Source: Peptoniphilus faecalis
GTDB taxonomy: Bacteria > Bacillota > Clostridia > Tissierellales > Peptoniphilaceae
Assembly (NCBI RefSeq): GCF_012976305.1
Contig: NZ_JABDSR010000004.1
Span: forward strand, 1-64,000
Length of the DNA stretch: 64,000 nt
Direction: 5' to 3'
In this document: piece by piece, positions 7,659 through 16,141 of the stretch
How positions within the stretch are numbered: position 1 is the stretch's first letter
Layout: every line of letters starts with the position of its first letter
Notes under the pieces: model-generated
What the model was told of the DNA's origin: nothing
The model's database searches: none
Seen by the model: the letters and a program-made list of their open reading frames with translations, nothing else
Made by a program: the position numbers and the translations under genes

Positions 7659-8798
7659 TTATTTTTTGTAGACTTCTGTGGTAAAGTCTGTGTTTATTTT
7701 TCCATTTTTTATATTGTATATATTGCTTGCGAGAATTTCTTTTTCTAGCATTTTTTTTATTATTCCATTAGATTTATCGTAAAAGTTTTTAAAGGAATAG
7801 ATTTTATTTTTGTTTTTTGATTTTTTAAATATTTCGATGCCTCTTTTATCACAAGCGAGGACTCTTGTATAGGGTTCTTCAAAGGATTTTTTTATTTCAT
7901 CTTTTTTTATATCTAAGAGAATTTCAAGAACAAGTCTTTTTATTCTCGATTTGCTATGCCTTTTTGAGTGAACTTTTTCTATAAGTTCTTCAAAATTTTT
8001 AGAGTCTAAATTTTCTAAAATTCTATTTTCTAATCCTACTTCATAGTCAAAGTAATCTTTGAAGTTTATTTTTTCTGAAATCATTTTGTATTTAAAAATT
8101 TCAAAATAATTTTCTAATTTGTTTTCAACCTTGAGTTCATAATGTGGTATAAAGTTATTTACATCTTCATTATTATAGCAAAGTCTTCTTATATAAGATG
8201 CTGATGCAAATTCGTCAATTGAAAAGTCATCATTGTGGTTTACATTTTTTCTCTCGATTGAATAGGGCTTTATTTTTGAATTTAATTTTTCTAGGTTTTT
8301 AATGTACTCAAGTGCCAAAATATTATTAGGCTTTTTTAAAATTTCTTTTTCTTCTCGAGGTAAAAAGTCCATGGCAAGTTCACGAGATTTTATATAAGAG
8401 TTTCCCTCAGCTAGAAATTTTTTTATTTTAGCATCATCTAGGTTTGTGTTAATTTTTTTTAGTAATTTTTTTAAAATTATAGAATTATCTTCGCTTCCAA
8501 AGTAAAGCCTATCGACAATGCCCATAGAATTTAGAATATTTATGCCGCCGTGAGCGAATATTTCTGCGTTTGATGTTGAATAGATTAGTGGCAGCTCTAA
8601 AACTAGGCTTGCACCATTATCGACGGCAATTTTTGCCCTTTTAAACTTATTTATTATGGCAGGTTCACCTCTCTGGACAAAATTTCCAGACATTATGATT
8701 ATTATATAATCTGAATATTCATTTTTTATTTTTTGTATTTGATAGGCGTGACCATTGTGAAAGGGATTGTACTCCGCAATTATAGAAGCAATTTTCAT
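7659..8798 (-). CDS. tmcAL: tRNA(Met) cytidine acetate ligase (TmcAL)
   Basis: 379 residues, the usual family length. It starts MKIASIIAEYNPFHNGH, where HNGH is the HxGH nucleotide-binding motif of this adenylyltransferase-like family, followed by MSGNFVQRGEPAIINKFKRA and the conserved LELPLIYSTSNAE-FA-GG segment. TmcAL activates acetate with ATP and acetylates the wobble cytidine of elongator tRNA(Met) to N4-acetylcytidine, preventing misreading. It is divergent from ackA with only 101 bases between them; both enzymes use acetate, so the pairing may be functional. The C-terminal RNA-binding part is lysine-rich, as expected. Confidence 0.92.
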   Translation of the reverse strand: MKIASIIAEYNPFHNGHAYQIQKIKNEYSDYIIIIMSGNFVQRGEPAIINKFKRAKIAVDNGASLVLELPLIYSTSNAEIFAHGGINILNSMGIVDRLYFGSEDNSIILKKLLKKINTNLDDAKIKKFLAEGNSYIKSRELAMDFLPREEKEILKKPNNILALEYIKNLEKLNSKIKPYSIERKNVNHNDDFSIDEFASASYIRRLCYNNEDVNNFIPHYELKVENKLENYFEIFKYKMISEKINFKDYFDYEVGLENRILENLDSKNFEELIEKVHSKRHSKSRIKRLVLEILLDIKKDEIKKSFEEPYTRVLACDKRGIEIFKKSKNKNKIYSFKNFYDKSNGIIKKMLEKEILASNIYNIKNGKINTDFTTEVYKK

Positions 8799-8816
8799 AT
8801 TTTAAAACTCCAATTA

Positions 8817-8843
8817 TTGACTAATGTCTACATCTGTTATAAA
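8817..8843 (+). promoter_or_regulatory. Candidate promoter of ackA
   Basis: TTGACT (8817-8822) and TATAAA (8838-8843) with a 15-base spacer, shorter than ideal. Another AT-rich -10-like stretch (TATACTATATT) lies nearer the gene, so the exact site is uncertain. Confidence 0.35.
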
Positions 8844-8899
8844 CTAATTATTAGTTATTATACTATATTTAATGAATTAAAAAAACATTAGGAGGAAAT

Positions 8900-10096
8900 A
8901 TGAAGATATTAGTAATTAATTGCGGATCTTCTTCTCTTAAATATCAATTAATTGATATGGAAACTGAAGAATTGATGGCAAAGGGTTTAGTTGAAAGAAT
9001 TGGAATTGATGGTTCAAGAATTAAGCACGAAACAATAGGCAAGGAAAAGAAAACTATTGAAACTCCAATGCAAGACCACAAAAGAGCTTTGGAACTTGTA
9101 ATGGAATCCCTAACAAATGAAGAATATGGTGCAATTAAATCCCTTGATGAAATTGACGCAGTAGGTCACAGAGTAGTACATGGTGGTGAAGATTTTGCAA
9201 AGTCTGTTATAATTGATGAAAAAGTTTTAAAGGGAATTGAAGATAATGTTGAAATAGCTCCTCTTCACAATCCACCAAATATTATGGGAATTAAGGCTTG
9301 TCAAAAACTTCTTCCAAATGTTAAACAAGTTGCAGTATTTGATACAGCTTTCCATCAAACTATGCCTGAAGAAAGCTATATTTATGCACTTCCTTATGAA
9401 TATTATGAAAAATATAAAATTAGAAGATTTGGTTTCCACGGAACTTCCCATAAATACATCACTAATAGAGCAGCTGAAATGCTTGGAAAAGATGTAAATG
9501 AAGTTAATTTAATTACTTGTCACCTTGGCAATGGTTCAAGTATTTGTGCTGTTAAAAATGGTAAATCAATTGACACTTCAATGGGCTTTACTCCACTTGA
9601 GGGACTTGCAATGGGAACTAGATGTGGTGATTTAGATCCAGCTATTATTCCTTTTATTATGGAAAAAGAAAATCTTTCTACTGAAGAAGTTAACACTTTA
9701 ATTAATAAAAAATCAGGTGTACTTGGAATTTCTGGAGTATCAAGTGACTTTAGAGATATAGAAGCTGCAAGAGATGAAGGAAATAAGAGAGCTAAACTTG
9801 CCCTTGATATTTTTGAAAAAAGAGTTCGTGGATACATTGGATCTTATATGACTGAACTTGATCATGTTGATGCAATTGTATTTACAGCAGGCGTTGGCGA
9901 AAACTCAATTGAAATGAGAGAATCAATTGTTAATGGATTAAAATCTTTAGGAGTTAAAATTGATCCAGAAAGAAACAATGTAAGAGGCGAAGATAAGCTT
10001 ATTTCTGCTGACGATTCTTTGATAAAAATATTTGTAATTCCAACTAATGAAGAGCTTATGATTGCAAGAGATACTAGAGAACTTGTTAAGGCATAA
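8900..10096 (+). CDS. ackA: Acetate kinase
   Basis: 398 residues, full length. Signature blocks are present: [13 protein letters not shown] at the N-terminus (with Asn7), [19 protein letters not shown], the phosphate-binding [26 protein letters not shown] and FTAGVGENS. It interconverts acetyl phosphate plus ADP with acetate plus ATP, the energy-yielding end of acetate fermentation, in the cytoplasm. No pta is adjacent in this window. AGGAGG lies just upstream of ATG 8900. Confidence 0.97.
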   Translation: MKILVINCGSSSLKYQLIDMETEELMAKGLVERIGIDGSRIKHETIGKEKKTIETPMQDHKRALELVMESLTNEEYGAIKSLDEIDAVGHRVVHGGEDFAKSVIIDEKVLKGIEDNVEIAPLHNPPNIMGIKACQKLLPNVKQVAVFDTAFHQTMPEESYIYALPYEYYEKYKIRRFGFHGTSHKYITNRAAEMLGKDVNEVNLITCHLGNGSSICAVKNGKSIDTSMGFTPLEGLAMGTRCGDLDPAIIPFIMEKENLSTEEVNTLINKKSGVLGISGVSSDFRDIEAARDEGNKRAKLALDIFEKRVRGYIGSYMTELDHVDAIVFTAGVGENSIEMRESIVNGLKSLGVKIDPERNNVRGEDKLISADDSLIKIFVIPTNEELMIARDTRELVKA

Positions 10097-10110
10097 TTTT
10101 GCAATAAGTA

Positions 10111-10139
10111 TTGACATTTAAAAAGTAAAAAGTTATAAT
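10111..10139 (+). promoter_or_regulatory. SigA-type promoter of the DUF177-rpmF operon
   Basis: TTGACA (10111-10116) and TATAAT (10134-10139) with a 17-base spacer, both exact consensus. Transcription would begin about 20 bases before the GAGGTGA ribosome site of the DUF177 gene. Confidence 0.85.
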
Positions 10140-10167
10140 AATTTGTATGTATTTTTGAGGTGAGTAT

Positions 10168-10698
10168 ATGAAATTAGATCTTAGTGCTTTTTTGTCATCT
10201 GATGATATTAGGTTAAACTTTGATGGTAGCCTAAAGGAAAATGACACGGATTTGAGTTTAGAAGATCTAAATCTCATCTATCCAATAGAGTACAATGGAT
10301 ATATTCATAATTTGACAGGGGAATTAGAACTTTGTCTAAATATTTCCTACAAATTTAAAGCAACCTGTGACAGATGCCTCAAAGAGTTTATAAAAGAAAA
10401 AGAGACGAGTTACATTGGATACAATTTTAAAGACCTTAGTTTATATGATGATGATTCAGTAGACGAGTATTTTAAAATTAAGGATGATTCTGTAGACCTT
10501 TCGGAGATTATTTTCTCACAAATTATTACATCTATTGTTGGGAAAAATTTGTGTAGAGAAGATTGTAAGGGTCTCTGTCCACGTTGTGGCAAGAACCTCA
10601 ATGAAGGTACTTGCGATTGTGAAAAAGGATCTTCTGAAGAGAAATTTGATCCAAGATTTGGAAAGTTATTAGATTTATTTAAGGATGAGGAGGTGTAG
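10168..10698 (+). CDS. DUF177 (YceD-type) protein, rRNA accumulation factor family
   Basis: 176 residues. The family places a conserved cysteine pair in the middle (CDRCLKEF) and a C-terminal cysteine cluster (C-x3-C-x4[10 protein letters not shown]5-C-x-C), all visible here, which may bind zinc. YceD proteins are linked to 23S rRNA accumulation and almost always precede rpmF. Here rpmF starts two bases after the stop, so they are co-transcribed from the promoter at 10111. Confidence 0.88.
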   Translation: MKLDLSAFLSSDDIRLNFDGSLKENDTDLSLEDLNLIYPIEYNGYIHNLTGELELCLNISYKFKATCDRCLKEFIKEKETSYIGYNFKDLSLYDDDSVDEYFKIKDDSVDLSEIIFSQIITSIVGKNLCREDCKGLCPRCGKNLNEGTCDCEKGSSEEKFDPRFGKLLDLFKDEEV

Positions 10699-10700
10699 AA

Positions 10701-10883
10701 ATGGCCGTACCTAAGAGAAAAACTTCAAAACAAAGAAAGAATAAGAGAAGAGCATCTTCTTACAGATTAAATAAAGCAACAGTAGTTGAATGTCCTAACT
10801 GCCATGAAATGAAATTACCTCATAGAGTTTGTCCATCATGTGGACACTATGCAGGCAAAGAAATTGTTGCAGAAGCTGAATAA
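10701..10883 (+). CDS. rpmF: 50S ribosomal protein L32, zinc-ribbon form
   Basis: 60 residues starting [17 protein letters not shown], the universal L32 N-terminus, with four cysteines (CPNCHE and CPSCGHY) of the zinc-binding (C+) paralog type. It is part of the large ribosomal subunit near the peptidyl-transferase exit. A GAGGAGGTG ribosome site lies in the end of the DUF177 gene. A strong terminator follows. Confidence 0.97.
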   Translation: MAVPKRKTSKQRKNKRRASSYRLNKATVVECPNCHEMKLPHRVCPSCGHYAGKEIVAEAE

Positions 10884-10886
10884 TTA

Positions 10887-10912
10887 AGTGAGACTTGAGT
10901 CTCACTTTTTTT
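10887..10912 (+). terminator. Terminator of the DUF177-rpmF operon
   Basis: Perfect 9-bp stem AGTGAGACT / AGTCTCACT with a two-base loop followed by a run of seven T. Confidence 0.9.
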
Positions 10913-11004
10913 GTGCGAAAAATTTGCTCTATAATATTTCAAATATAGTCCAAGATATAGAGTTTTTATTATCAAATTTCTTTTAAGAATTCATACTAAA
11001 GTTA

Positions 11005-11013
11005 TGTTATAAT
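11005..11013 (+). promoter_or_regulatory. Extended -10 element directly before the NusG_II gene
   Basis: TGTTATAAT is an extended -10 box (TG-n-TATAAT). Its expected start point, about seven bases downstream, coincides with ATG 11020, so the transcript may be leaderless. No ribosome site precedes that ATG. Confidence 0.5.
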
Positions 11014-11019
11014 AAAAAT

Positions 11020-11415
11020 ATGGTAAAGTTAAAAAAAGCTGATATTTTAGTTATTATTTTAATAGTTATTATTTCTTTTTTAATTTATTTTTTTACAAAT
11101 AAATTGCCTAAAGAGGATGTAAATCTTGCAAAAAAAGTTGTGATTACTGTTGACGGGAAAGTGTTTAAAGAGATTCCCTTAAATAAGGATACAAAAGAGA
11201 AGATAGATATAAATACTATTTATGGTAAAAATGAAGTCGTAATTGAAGGGGGAGAAGTCCATATGCATGAATCCAATTGCAAGGATAAGATTTGCATAAA
11301 GATGGGGAAAATAAGTATTCCCGGCGATTCAATAATATGTCTTCCCAATAGACTTATTGTTAAGATAGTATCTGAAAAAAGAAATGACAATGACTTGGAT
11401 TTGGTTATAAAATGA
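11020..11415 (+). CDS. NusG domain II-containing membrane-anchored protein
   Basis: 131 residues with an N-terminal membrane anchor (ADILVIILIVIISFLIYFF) and an extracytoplasmic domain with the conserved E-x-N-C-K-D-K-I-C-I-K-M-G-K-I and the PG-x3-CLPN-RL-V-I motif typical of the NusG_II family. Its three cysteines are outside the membrane. In many Firmicutes this gene pairs with the Gx transporter gene, as here (4-base overlap), often in loci containing FMN-binding and ApbE proteins of flavin-based electron transfer. Its biochemical role is unproven. Confidence 0.85.
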   Translation: MVKLKKADILVIILIVIISFLIYFFTNKLPKEDVNLAKKVVITVDGKVFKEIPLNKDTKEKIDINTIYGKNEVVIEGGEVHMHESNCKDKICIKMGKISIPGDSIICLPNRLIVKIVSEKRNDNDLDLVIK

Positions 11416-11921
11416 CAAAAAACAAAAAATTAATTTATTTATCACTACTTAGTGCAATTGGGATTGTCCTTGGTTTATTTGAAAGTGTAATTCCACTCCC
11501 AGTGGCAATTCCTGGAGCTAGACTTGGATTGTCAAATATTGTTGTGCTTGTAATCATAGTTTCTATTGGTTATAAAGAGGGCTTTTTTGTCTCTATTTTT
11601 AAGACTGTGATTTTAGCTCTTGTTACTGGTGCAGTTTCAAGTTTCTTTTTCTCCATGGGTGGTGCAATTTTAAGTTCAATTGCTATGATAATGTCTCATA
11701 AATTTTTGAGAAAATATTTATCTTTAATTGGCATCAGTGAAATAGGATCTTTTTTTCACAACTTGGGACAGGTTTTAGTTGCATCCTATATTATGAAAAC
11801 TACGGCAATACTAGCATATCTACCTTTACTTGTAATTTTGGGGATTTTCACAGGATATTTTGTTGGTCTTGCTTCAATCTATGTAGTCGGCAATACCAAT
11901 ATATCTAAAGAGAGAGGTTGA
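11412..11921 (+). CDS. Gx transporter family protein (formerly heptaprenyl diphosphate synthase component I)
   Basis: 169 residues, about five membrane helices. The hallmark PVAIPGARLGLSNIV and the glycine-rich TGAVSSFFFSMGGA segment are seen. The family is now regarded as an ECF-type substrate-binding (S) component or small transporter and is co-encoded with NusG_II proteins in flavin-based electron-transfer loci of Gram-positives. It overlaps the NusG_II gene by four bases (ATGA). No energising ECF subunits are in this window. Confidence 0.85.
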   Translation: MTKNKKLIYLSLLSAIGIVLGLFESVIPLPVAIPGARLGLSNIVVLVIIVSIGYKEGFFVSIFKTVILALVTGAVSSFFFSMGGAILSSIAMIMSHKFLRKYLSLIGISEIGSFFHNLGQVLVASYIMKTTAILAYLPLLVILGIFTGYFVGLASIYVVGNTNISKERG

Positions 11922-11922
11922 A

Positions 11923-12498
11923 ATGGAAAGTATTATTTTGGCGTCAAATTCTCCTAGAAGGAGAGAAATTTTATCGAACTTTATAGATTTTAAGGTAATT
12001 TCTAAGGAGATCAATGAAATAAAAGACGATTCTTTTTCTCCTTCTACAACGGTAACTGCTCTTGCCTTTGAAAAGGGAATTGAAGTCGCCAGGGAACATG
12101 TTGATGAAATAATTTTATCTGCGGATACTTTAGTTGAATTGAAGGGACTACTTTTAGGTAAACCTAAAAATCGAGAAGATGCAAGAGAAATGATTAAAAG
12201 TTTAAGGGGAAAGACTCATAATGTCTACACAGGTTATGGGATTTTTAAACTTTCAGAGAAAATTAAATATGTAAGCTATGAGAAGTCTAGTGTAAAATTT
12301 TATGATTTAAGTGATTATGAAATTGAAAAATATTTAGACACTCTTGAGTATAAAGATAAGGCTGGTGCCTATGGTATTCAGGGCAAAGGCTCGCTATTAG
12401 TGGAAAAAATAGAAGGAGATTATTATAATATTGTGGGCTTTCCAATAGGAAAGATAAACAGGGATTTAATAAAATTATTTAATTTTAGCTTATGGTGA
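11923..12498 (+). CDS. maf: Maf-family nucleoside triphosphate pyrophosphatase
   Basis: 191 residues starting MESIILASNSPRRREIL, the classic Maf phosphate-binding start (SxSPRR), followed by LSADTLVELKGLLLGKP (catalytic Asp) and the AGAYGIQGKGSLLVEKIEGDYYNIVGFPI signature in parts. The family hydrolyses dTTP/UTP or modified nucleotides to the monophosphate, acting as a house-cleaning enzyme, and overexpression blocks septum formation in Bacillus. It is one base from the Gx gene and five from radC; a maf-radC linkage is common in Firmicutes. Confidence 0.93.
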   Translation: MESIILASNSPRRREILSNFIDFKVISKEINEIKDDSFSPSTTVTALAFEKGIEVAREHVDEIILSADTLVELKGLLLGKPKNREDAREMIKSLRGKTHNVYTGYGIFKLSEKIKYVSYEKSSVKFYDLSDYEIEKYLDTLEYKDKAGAYGIQGKGSLLVEKIEGDYYNIVGFPIGKINRDLIKLFNFSLW

Positions 12499-12502
12499 TT
12501 TT

Positions 12503-13222
12503 ATGAGAGAAAGAGAAATGGAAAAATACACAATAAAGGAAATGCCAGAAGACGAAAGACCTCAGGAAAAATTAATAAAATTTGGGCCAAATTATCTTTC
12601 CAATGCCGAACTTTTAGCTCTTATTATAAGAACTGGTACAAATTCAGGTGATTCAGCAATTGATACTGCTCAAAAGGTTCTTAGAAGTTTAAAATCAGAA
12701 AATGATGAAGATGGTCTAAACAGCCTTAAAAATGCAAATTTTTCAGACTTGATGAAGGTTGATGGAATCGGACAAGCAAAAGCTGCTATGATTATTGCTG
12801 CTGTACAACTTGGAATGCGACTTGCTGTTAGTAATTACAATTCAAAAATTAAAATTACATCGCCGTCTATTGCTGCAAATTATGTTTTAAGTGAAATGAG
12901 CGTTTTGGAAGAAGAGCATTTTAGGATTATGACGCTAAACACTAAGAAAGAAATAAACTTTGTTAGAGAAATTTCGAAGGGAACTATTAATATGACCATT
13001 GTCCACGCAAGGGAAGTTTTTAGAACTGCAATTCAGGACAATGCACATAGTATAATTTTATTACATAATCATCCAACAGGAGATCCAAGCCCTTCAAAGG
13101 AAGATATTAATCTTACAAAAAGTCTTGTCGAGGCGTCAAATATTGTTGACATCAAAATCTTGGACCACATAATTATTGGCGACAATAAATATTTTAGTTT
13201 TTTAGAAGAGGGACTTATTTAG
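12503..13222 (+). CDS. radC: RadC-family JAB/JAMM domain protein
   Basis: 239 residues. The N-terminal UPF0758 part has PxxRPxEKL and LSNAELLALIIRTGT and a helix-hairpin-helix (FSDLMKVDGIGQAKAAMIIAA). The C-terminal JAMM metal motif HNHPTGDPSPSKED follows TRAREVF-like TIVHAREVFRTAIQDNAHS. Despite the name, a DNA-repair role is not established for the family. The start could be the ATG at 12503 or the internal ATG 15 bases later. It is co-directional with maf. Confidence 0.93.
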   Translation: MREREMEKYTIKEMPEDERPQEKLIKFGPNYLSNAELLALIIRTGTNSGDSAIDTAQKVLRSLKSENDEDGLNSLKNANFSDLMKVDGIGQAKAAMIIAAVQLGMRLAVSNYNSKIKITSPSIAANYVLSEMSVLEEEHFRIMTLNTKKEINFVREISKGTINMTIVHAREVFRTAIQDNAHSIILLHNHPTGDPSPSKEDINLTKSLVEASNIVDIKILDHIIIGDNKYFSFLEEGLI

Positions 13223-13230
13223 GAGGTTTT

Positions 13231-13779
13231 ATGAGGATTTGTGCTCTGGGAGACTCCATATTTGAAGGCTATTTAGTTGGTGGAAAGTCTTTAATTTATT
13301 ATTTATCGGGAAAAGGTTATGATATTGACAATTATAGTGTCAATGGTTTTACAACAGATGAACTTTTATATCTTATAAATAAGTCAATGAGTTATGATAT
13401 ATATTTAGTTCATATAGGTCTCAATGATTTTTTTAATGGTAGATCTCTTGAATATGTACTAAATAATATATACAAAATTATTGAAAAATTGAAAACCTTG
13501 GGAGGAAGGATTTTTATAATAAGCCCCTATCCTACGTCATTTAAAAATTTAGACGAAGCCTATGAAAGTTTTATTAATTTTAGTTCAGTAAATAAGAAAA
13601 TAGAAAATCTGGACAAAATTTTAAAAAAGAAGGCTAAAGATTTTAAAGTTATTTCCTTTTTTGATTATGCTAAAGAAAATTACATAGAAGAGGATTTAAT
13701 TGATGGGATTCACCCAAATACAAATCTAAATAAAAGGCTATCAAGTCTTGTAGAGGAAAAATTAAATGGATATATTTGA
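13231..13779 (+). CDS. SGNH/GDSL-type hydrolase
   Basis: 182 residues with the blocks of SGNH hydrolases: GDSIFEG (block I serine), VNGFTTDEL (block II), HIGLNDFF (block III Asn) and DGIHPNTNLN (block V Asp-His). There is no signal peptide, so it acts in the cytoplasm as an esterase or lipase-like enzyme on an unknown substrate. It starts 8 bases after radC with AGGAGG and overlaps the following PilO-like gene by 14 bases, so it is transcribed with the pseudopilin cluster. Confidence 0.85.
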   Translation: MRICALGDSIFEGYLVGGKSLIYYLSGKGYDIDNYSVNGFTTDELLYLINKSMSYDIYLVHIGLNDFFNGRSLEYVLNNIYKIIEKLKTLGGRIFIISPYPTSFKNLDEAYESFINFSSVNKKIENLDKILKKKAKDFKVISFFDYAKENYIEEDLIDGIHPNTNLNKRLSSLVEEKLNGYI

Positions 13780-14896
13780 TGCTTTAAGCAAAAAAATTGG
13801 ATATAGAAAATTTTCAAAAAGAGAGAAGATTTTATTATTAATTTTTATTTTATTGTTTTTAGAATTTTTATTTTATAATTTTCTGATAAAAAGGGAAGCA
13901 CAAAAAGTATCTGAAGTTAATTTTAACAAAAATGTTGAAGTTGAAAAACCTATTTATAAATATAATGGACTTTCAGATTTTTCCAATGAAAACTTAGATA
14001 AAATTGCTTCTGAAAATAATTTAAGCAGAGATAATTTTACCAAGGAAGGGCAAACAGATATTGAGACCCTTTTAATTTCTGGGAAGGTCAATAATAGTGA
14101 AATCAAAAAAATTTCTGCTTTCACAAATTATTATGGGTATTCAACTATTGAACTAAATAGGGATGATGAAAATTCTTTTTCCTATAGATTAAAAGCGGAA
14201 AAACCATCTAAAGCAATTTATTATTCAGATCTAAAAGGAGCTTATTTTAATGGGAGTGAAAAAGACAAAAAAATAGAAGATCAAATTAAAGGGGAAGAAA
14301 TTAATCCTAAAAAAGTAGGAGAAAGTGTAAAAGCAGACCAATTAAAAAACACTAAAGTGGCTATGATAAAAAATTCTAAATTAGAAGACATTAGTAAAGA
14401 GAATAAAAATATTGACAATAAAATTAAGAGCAAAGAAGTTTCTTCCGCAGATATTAATATAAATTCAAAACCTGAGAGGGATAAATCAAAATATATTAAT
14501 CCAATTTTATTTGATGATTTTGAAAATAAAATTAAAAAAAATAAAGAATACAAATTCATTGTTGAGGATAATGTGAATACAACTTATCATAGCGAGTCGG
14601 GCATTACATCATTTTATATAAATTCGGAAAGCATAGGCGATATTGTTAAACTTGGAGTAGAAAAGCACTGTGACGGAATTTCTCTTTCACTATTTTTCCC
14701 CTATGATTCCTGCAAGGAAATTGGAATTATAAATATTTCAGGGGAACAAATCCCCTTTACAGGAGAGATATGTCAAGCTGAGTGGTTTAGAATTAATTTA
14801 TTTGCATACGATATTAACTATATTTATTTTTTGCCACAAAATAACGAGGATTTATTCTTTTTTGTAAAAGATGTTGAGTATGATGAAGAAATCTAG
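13766..14896 (+). CDS. PilO-like bitopic membrane protein of the pseudopilin cluster
   Basis: 376 residues with one membrane helix near the N-terminus preceded by a basic segment (SKREKILLLIFILLFLEF), then a long, lysine- and glutamate-rich extracytoplasmic region (about 140-250 looks disordered) and a C-terminal beta-rich domain with four cysteines. The layout and position just before the pilin-like genes resemble PilO or PilN of type IV pilus systems, but there is no clear sequence signature, so this is context inference. It overlaps genes on both sides. Confidence 0.55.
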   Translation: MDIFDALSKKIGYRKFSKREKILLLIFILLFLEFLFYNFLIKREAQKVSEVNFNKNVEVEKPIYKYNGLSDFSNENLDKIASENNLSRDNFTKEGQTDIETLLISGKVNNSEIKKISAFTNYYGYSTIELNRDDENSFSYRLKAEKPSKAIYYSDLKGAYFNGSEKDKKIEDQIKGEEINPKKVGESVKADQLKNTKVAMIKNSKLEDISKENKNIDNKIKSKEVSSADININSKPERDKSKYINPILFDDFENKIKKNKEYKFIVEDNVNTTYHSESGITSFYINSESIGDIVKLGVEKHCDGISLSLFFPYDSCKEIGIINISGEQIPFTGEICQAEWFRINLFAYDINYIYFLPQNNEDLFFFVKDVEYDEEI

Positions 14897-15326
14897 AGGA
14901 TTTACATTAATTGAGTTAGTGATATGTATTGGGATTTTATCAATTCTTTTATCTATTGCCAATATTAATCTTAATGTTCGCGACAAAATCGAAGCTAAGG
15001 AGCAACTCAAGACCATGGCTTTAGATATAAAACAATTGAAGAATTATTCCCAAGTTAATAACTGTAGAACTAGTATAAAAATAAATAATGATGGATACAT
15101 TCTTAATTTTTTAGGAAAAAGTAGACATGTAAAATTTAACAAATTAGTTAAACTTAAGTCAACAAATGTAAGAGTTATTAATTTTACAACTGAAGGGAAG
15201 CCATCTTTTTTAGCTAATAAAAATTCTGCTGGAACTATTAACTATACTATAAATGATAAAAAAACTGTTAAAATAACAATACAACCTGTTACTGGAAAGG
15301 TTAGTTACGATGAATTTAAAAACTAA
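14871..15326 (+). CDS. Type IV pilin-like protein (prepilin, GspH/ComGD type)
   Basis: A class III signal is clear: KKSRG then FTLIELVICIGILSILLS, with cleavage after Gly by a prepilin peptidase, Glu at position +5 and a hydrophobic N-terminal helix. About 140 residues after cleavage. The likely start is ATG 14880 or 14883 rather than 14871, inside the end of the PilO-like gene. It is probably a minor pseudopilin of a type IV pilus or competence-type pseudopilus. Confidence 0.85.
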   Translation: MLSMMKKSRGFTLIELVICIGILSILLSIANINLNVRDKIEAKEQLKTMALDIKQLKNYSQVNNCRTSIKINNDGYILNFLGKSRHVKFNKLVKLKSTNVRVINFTTEGKPSFLANKNSAGTINYTINDKKTVKITIQPVTGKVSYDEFKN

Positions 15327-15690
15327 AAATAAGGGTCATTTGATGATCGAAATACTATTTTCTATAGCCATAATAGGACTCATTGCATCAGTAATTATGC
15401 CAAATATTATTACTCTTTTAGAAAACCAAAATAATATAAAAGAAAGAGAAGCATTAGTTTATGCTCTTAATTCAAAAATGGAGGAAATAATTGGCGAAGC
15501 TTACAATAATAAAGATTTAAATTTGAATTTTGGTAATGCAGATAGTGAAAATGAGGACTTTATTATTAATGTTACAAAAAACAGCGAAGGCAAATTAAAT
15601 CATGTAATAGTAAGTGGAAAGAGGCATGATACTGATGAAGAAATTAAGTTTGAGGTTTATATCACGAAGGGAGGGTTATTCACTAATTGA
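15310..15690 (+). CDS. Type IV pilin-like protein (minor pseudopilin)
   Basis: 126 residues with the prepilin motif KTKNKG then HLMIEILFSIAIIGLIAS (Glu at +5 after Gly) and a 20-residue hydrophobic helix. The first residue after cleavage is His instead of Phe, a variation seen in minor pseudopilins. It overlaps the preceding pilin gene by 17 bases and the next by about 77, so translation of the set is coupled. Confidence 0.8.
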   Translation: MNLKTKNKGHLMIEILFSIAIIGLIASVIMPNIITLLENQNNIKEREALVYALNSKMEEIIGEAYNNKDLNLNFGNADSENEDFIINVTKNSEGKLNHVIVSGKRHDTDEEIKFEVYITKGGLFTN

Positions 15691-16141
15691 AATAGTGCTT
15701 TCTATTGCTATCCTTTTAATTATTTCAATGATATTAACTTCTATTCTTGGAGTTTCACAAAAGGCTTTGAATAAAATCTATTTAAACCAAAATGCAAATT
15801 CTGAAATGTCTTATGCAATTGAATATATAAAAGATGAAATAGATAGCTGTGATTATTACGCTTTAATCAATGGGAAAATTTATTTTATTAAAAAAATGGG
15901 AAACAAGTACAATTACATAAATTATGAGAAAAAAACAAACCAATTATATAGGGTTTCTAATACTGTAAATACATTATTGAATAAAATAGATACATCAAGT
16001 GGAATTAAAAATTCTATGACTGGAGAAATAAAGAGTTTTAAAATTTCTGATTGTGGAAATTATTTTAACATTTATTTGGAATATAGAAATAGAGATAAAA
16101 TAAATTTTAAAGTAGCAAAGAGGATACCAATTTATGAATAG
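15614..16141 (+). CDS. Type IV pilin-like protein (PilW/ComGF-like)
   Basis: The prepilin motif SRREG then YSLIEIVLSIAILLIISM (Glu +5) is followed by a periplasmic-type domain with paired cysteines. The upstream start is unclear: ATG 15614, ATG 15635 (MKKLSLRF) or a TTG at about 15650 would all keep the basic leader. All lie inside the preceding gene. The size fits a minor pseudopilin of the PilW/GspJ group. Confidence 0.8.
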   Translation: MERGMILMKKLSLRFISRREGYSLIEIVLSIAILLIISMILTSILGVSQKALNKIYLNQNANSEMSYAIEYIKDEIDSCDYYALINGKIYFIKKMGNKYNYINYEKKTNQLYRVSNTVNTLLNKIDTSSGIKNSMTGEIKSFKISDCGNYFNIYLEYRNRDKINFKVAKRIPIYE

